A DNA stretch of 64,000 nt from Flavobacterium degerlachei (lineage in GTDB: Bacteria; Bacteroidota; Bacteroidia; Flavobacteriales; Flavobacteriaceae), in NCBI RefSeq assembly GCF_900106645.1, contig NZ_FNMV01000002.1:299690-363689 (forward strand), in the 5' to 3' direction. Both the position numbers and the translations under genes were made by a program. Below, one piece after another: positions 63,847 through 64,000 of the stretch; within the stretch, counting starts at the first letter, position 1; every line of letters starts with the position of its first letter. A model generated the notes under the pieces. It had not been told where the DNA came from, ran no database searches, and worked only from the letters and a program-made list of their open reading frames with translations.

Positions 63847-64000
63847 TGTCCCGTCCTGAAATAGCGATACACAAAAAGTATCCTAATGGAAAAACATGAA
63901 GAAACACGCTATGTTAAGCGAACTCAAAAAGATTACTCAATGTCTTTTAAATTACAAATTGTTCAAGAAATTGAACGAGGAGAACTTACAGTTACGAAAT
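63847..64000 (+). mobile_element. Left end of an IS3-family insertion sequence (partial)
   Basis: The element appears to begin with TGTCCCGTCCTGAAATAGCG, a terminal-inverted-repeat-like end starting TG, followed after about 40 bases by a transposase reading frame. It runs off the window, so the right end and target duplication cannot be seen. Confidence 0.65.
63886..64000 (+). CDS. IS3-family transposase OrfA (5' part)
   Basis: The first 38 codons of a transposase are present: MEKHEETRYVKRTQKDYSMS then FKLQIVQEIERGELTVTK, cut off by the window. This is the start of the helix-turn-helix domain that binds IS ends (IS3/IS150-type OrfA). The ATG lies 39 bases inside the IS end. The protein would normally be followed by OrfB, made by frameshift. 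Confidence 0.72.
   Translation, partial: MEKHEETRYVKRTQKDYSMSFKLQIVQEIERGELTVTK

Overview
The window looks like chromosome of a Flavobacterium-type member of the Bacteroidota. The DNA is AT-rich. Promoters carry the Bacteroidota -7 box (TAnnTTTG) and Shine-Dalgarno sites are not apparent. Marker genes include the gliding lipoprotein gldI, a subtilase with a type IX secretion C-terminal domain, a YfhO membrane protein, Bacteroidota-type YidC and PurM, and many small Bacteroidota lipoproteins. The genus is inferred from these protein styles; no rRNA or tRNA gene was recognised.

Layout. 0.1-5.6 kb (minus): a tightly packed surface-polysaccharide operon (YfhO, small membrane protein, glycosyltransferase, flippase) with two TTG starts. 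5.6-13.5 kb: small envelope proteins, an acetyltransferase-like protein, an alpha-oxoamine synthase (possible sphingolipid or sulfonolipid enzyme), a NYN-LOTUS RNA-type protein and a large hybrid histidine kinase. 13.7-24.2 kb: a stand-alone glutamate synthase FMN domain, two related small RNA genes, rdgB, a cold-shock-type DEAD-box helicase, a peptidase, and an ECF sigma factor with its membrane partner. 24.2-41.1 kb (mostly minus): lipid, nucleotide and tRNA housekeeping genes (PlsC-like, NUDIX, mnmA, yidC, pyrG, guaA), a T9SS subtilase and a LysM/periplasmic-binding fusion. 41.4-57.1 kb: two related secreted proteins, RidA, a CLC-F-like channel, an nrnA-gldI-PPIase-PPIase operon, a Zn/Cd-type P-type ATPase with an unusual phosphorylation motif, a PAS-only membrane sensor, and purM. 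57.2-63.1 kb (minus): a curli (functional amyloid) locus. 63.85 kb to the end: the left end of an IS3-type insertion sequence.

The curli locus is the most interesting block. Its order of transcription is a long CsgA-like subunit, a CsgB-like subunit, CsgE with an extra N-terminal domain, CsgF, CsgG with an extra C-terminal beta-barrel, and a lipoprotein with carboxypeptidase-regulatory, FN3 and TolB-like propeller domains. A full -33/-7 promoter lies before csgA. A hairpin terminator directly after csgA could make the major subunit more abundant than the secretion machinery, and a second terminator closes the locus.

Two other non-coding signals stand out. One is a tandem pair of about 135-nt RNA genes, each with the same -7 box and its own terminator. 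The other is a family of three interspersed repeats whose outer arms are conserved while the internal hairpin differs completely between copies.
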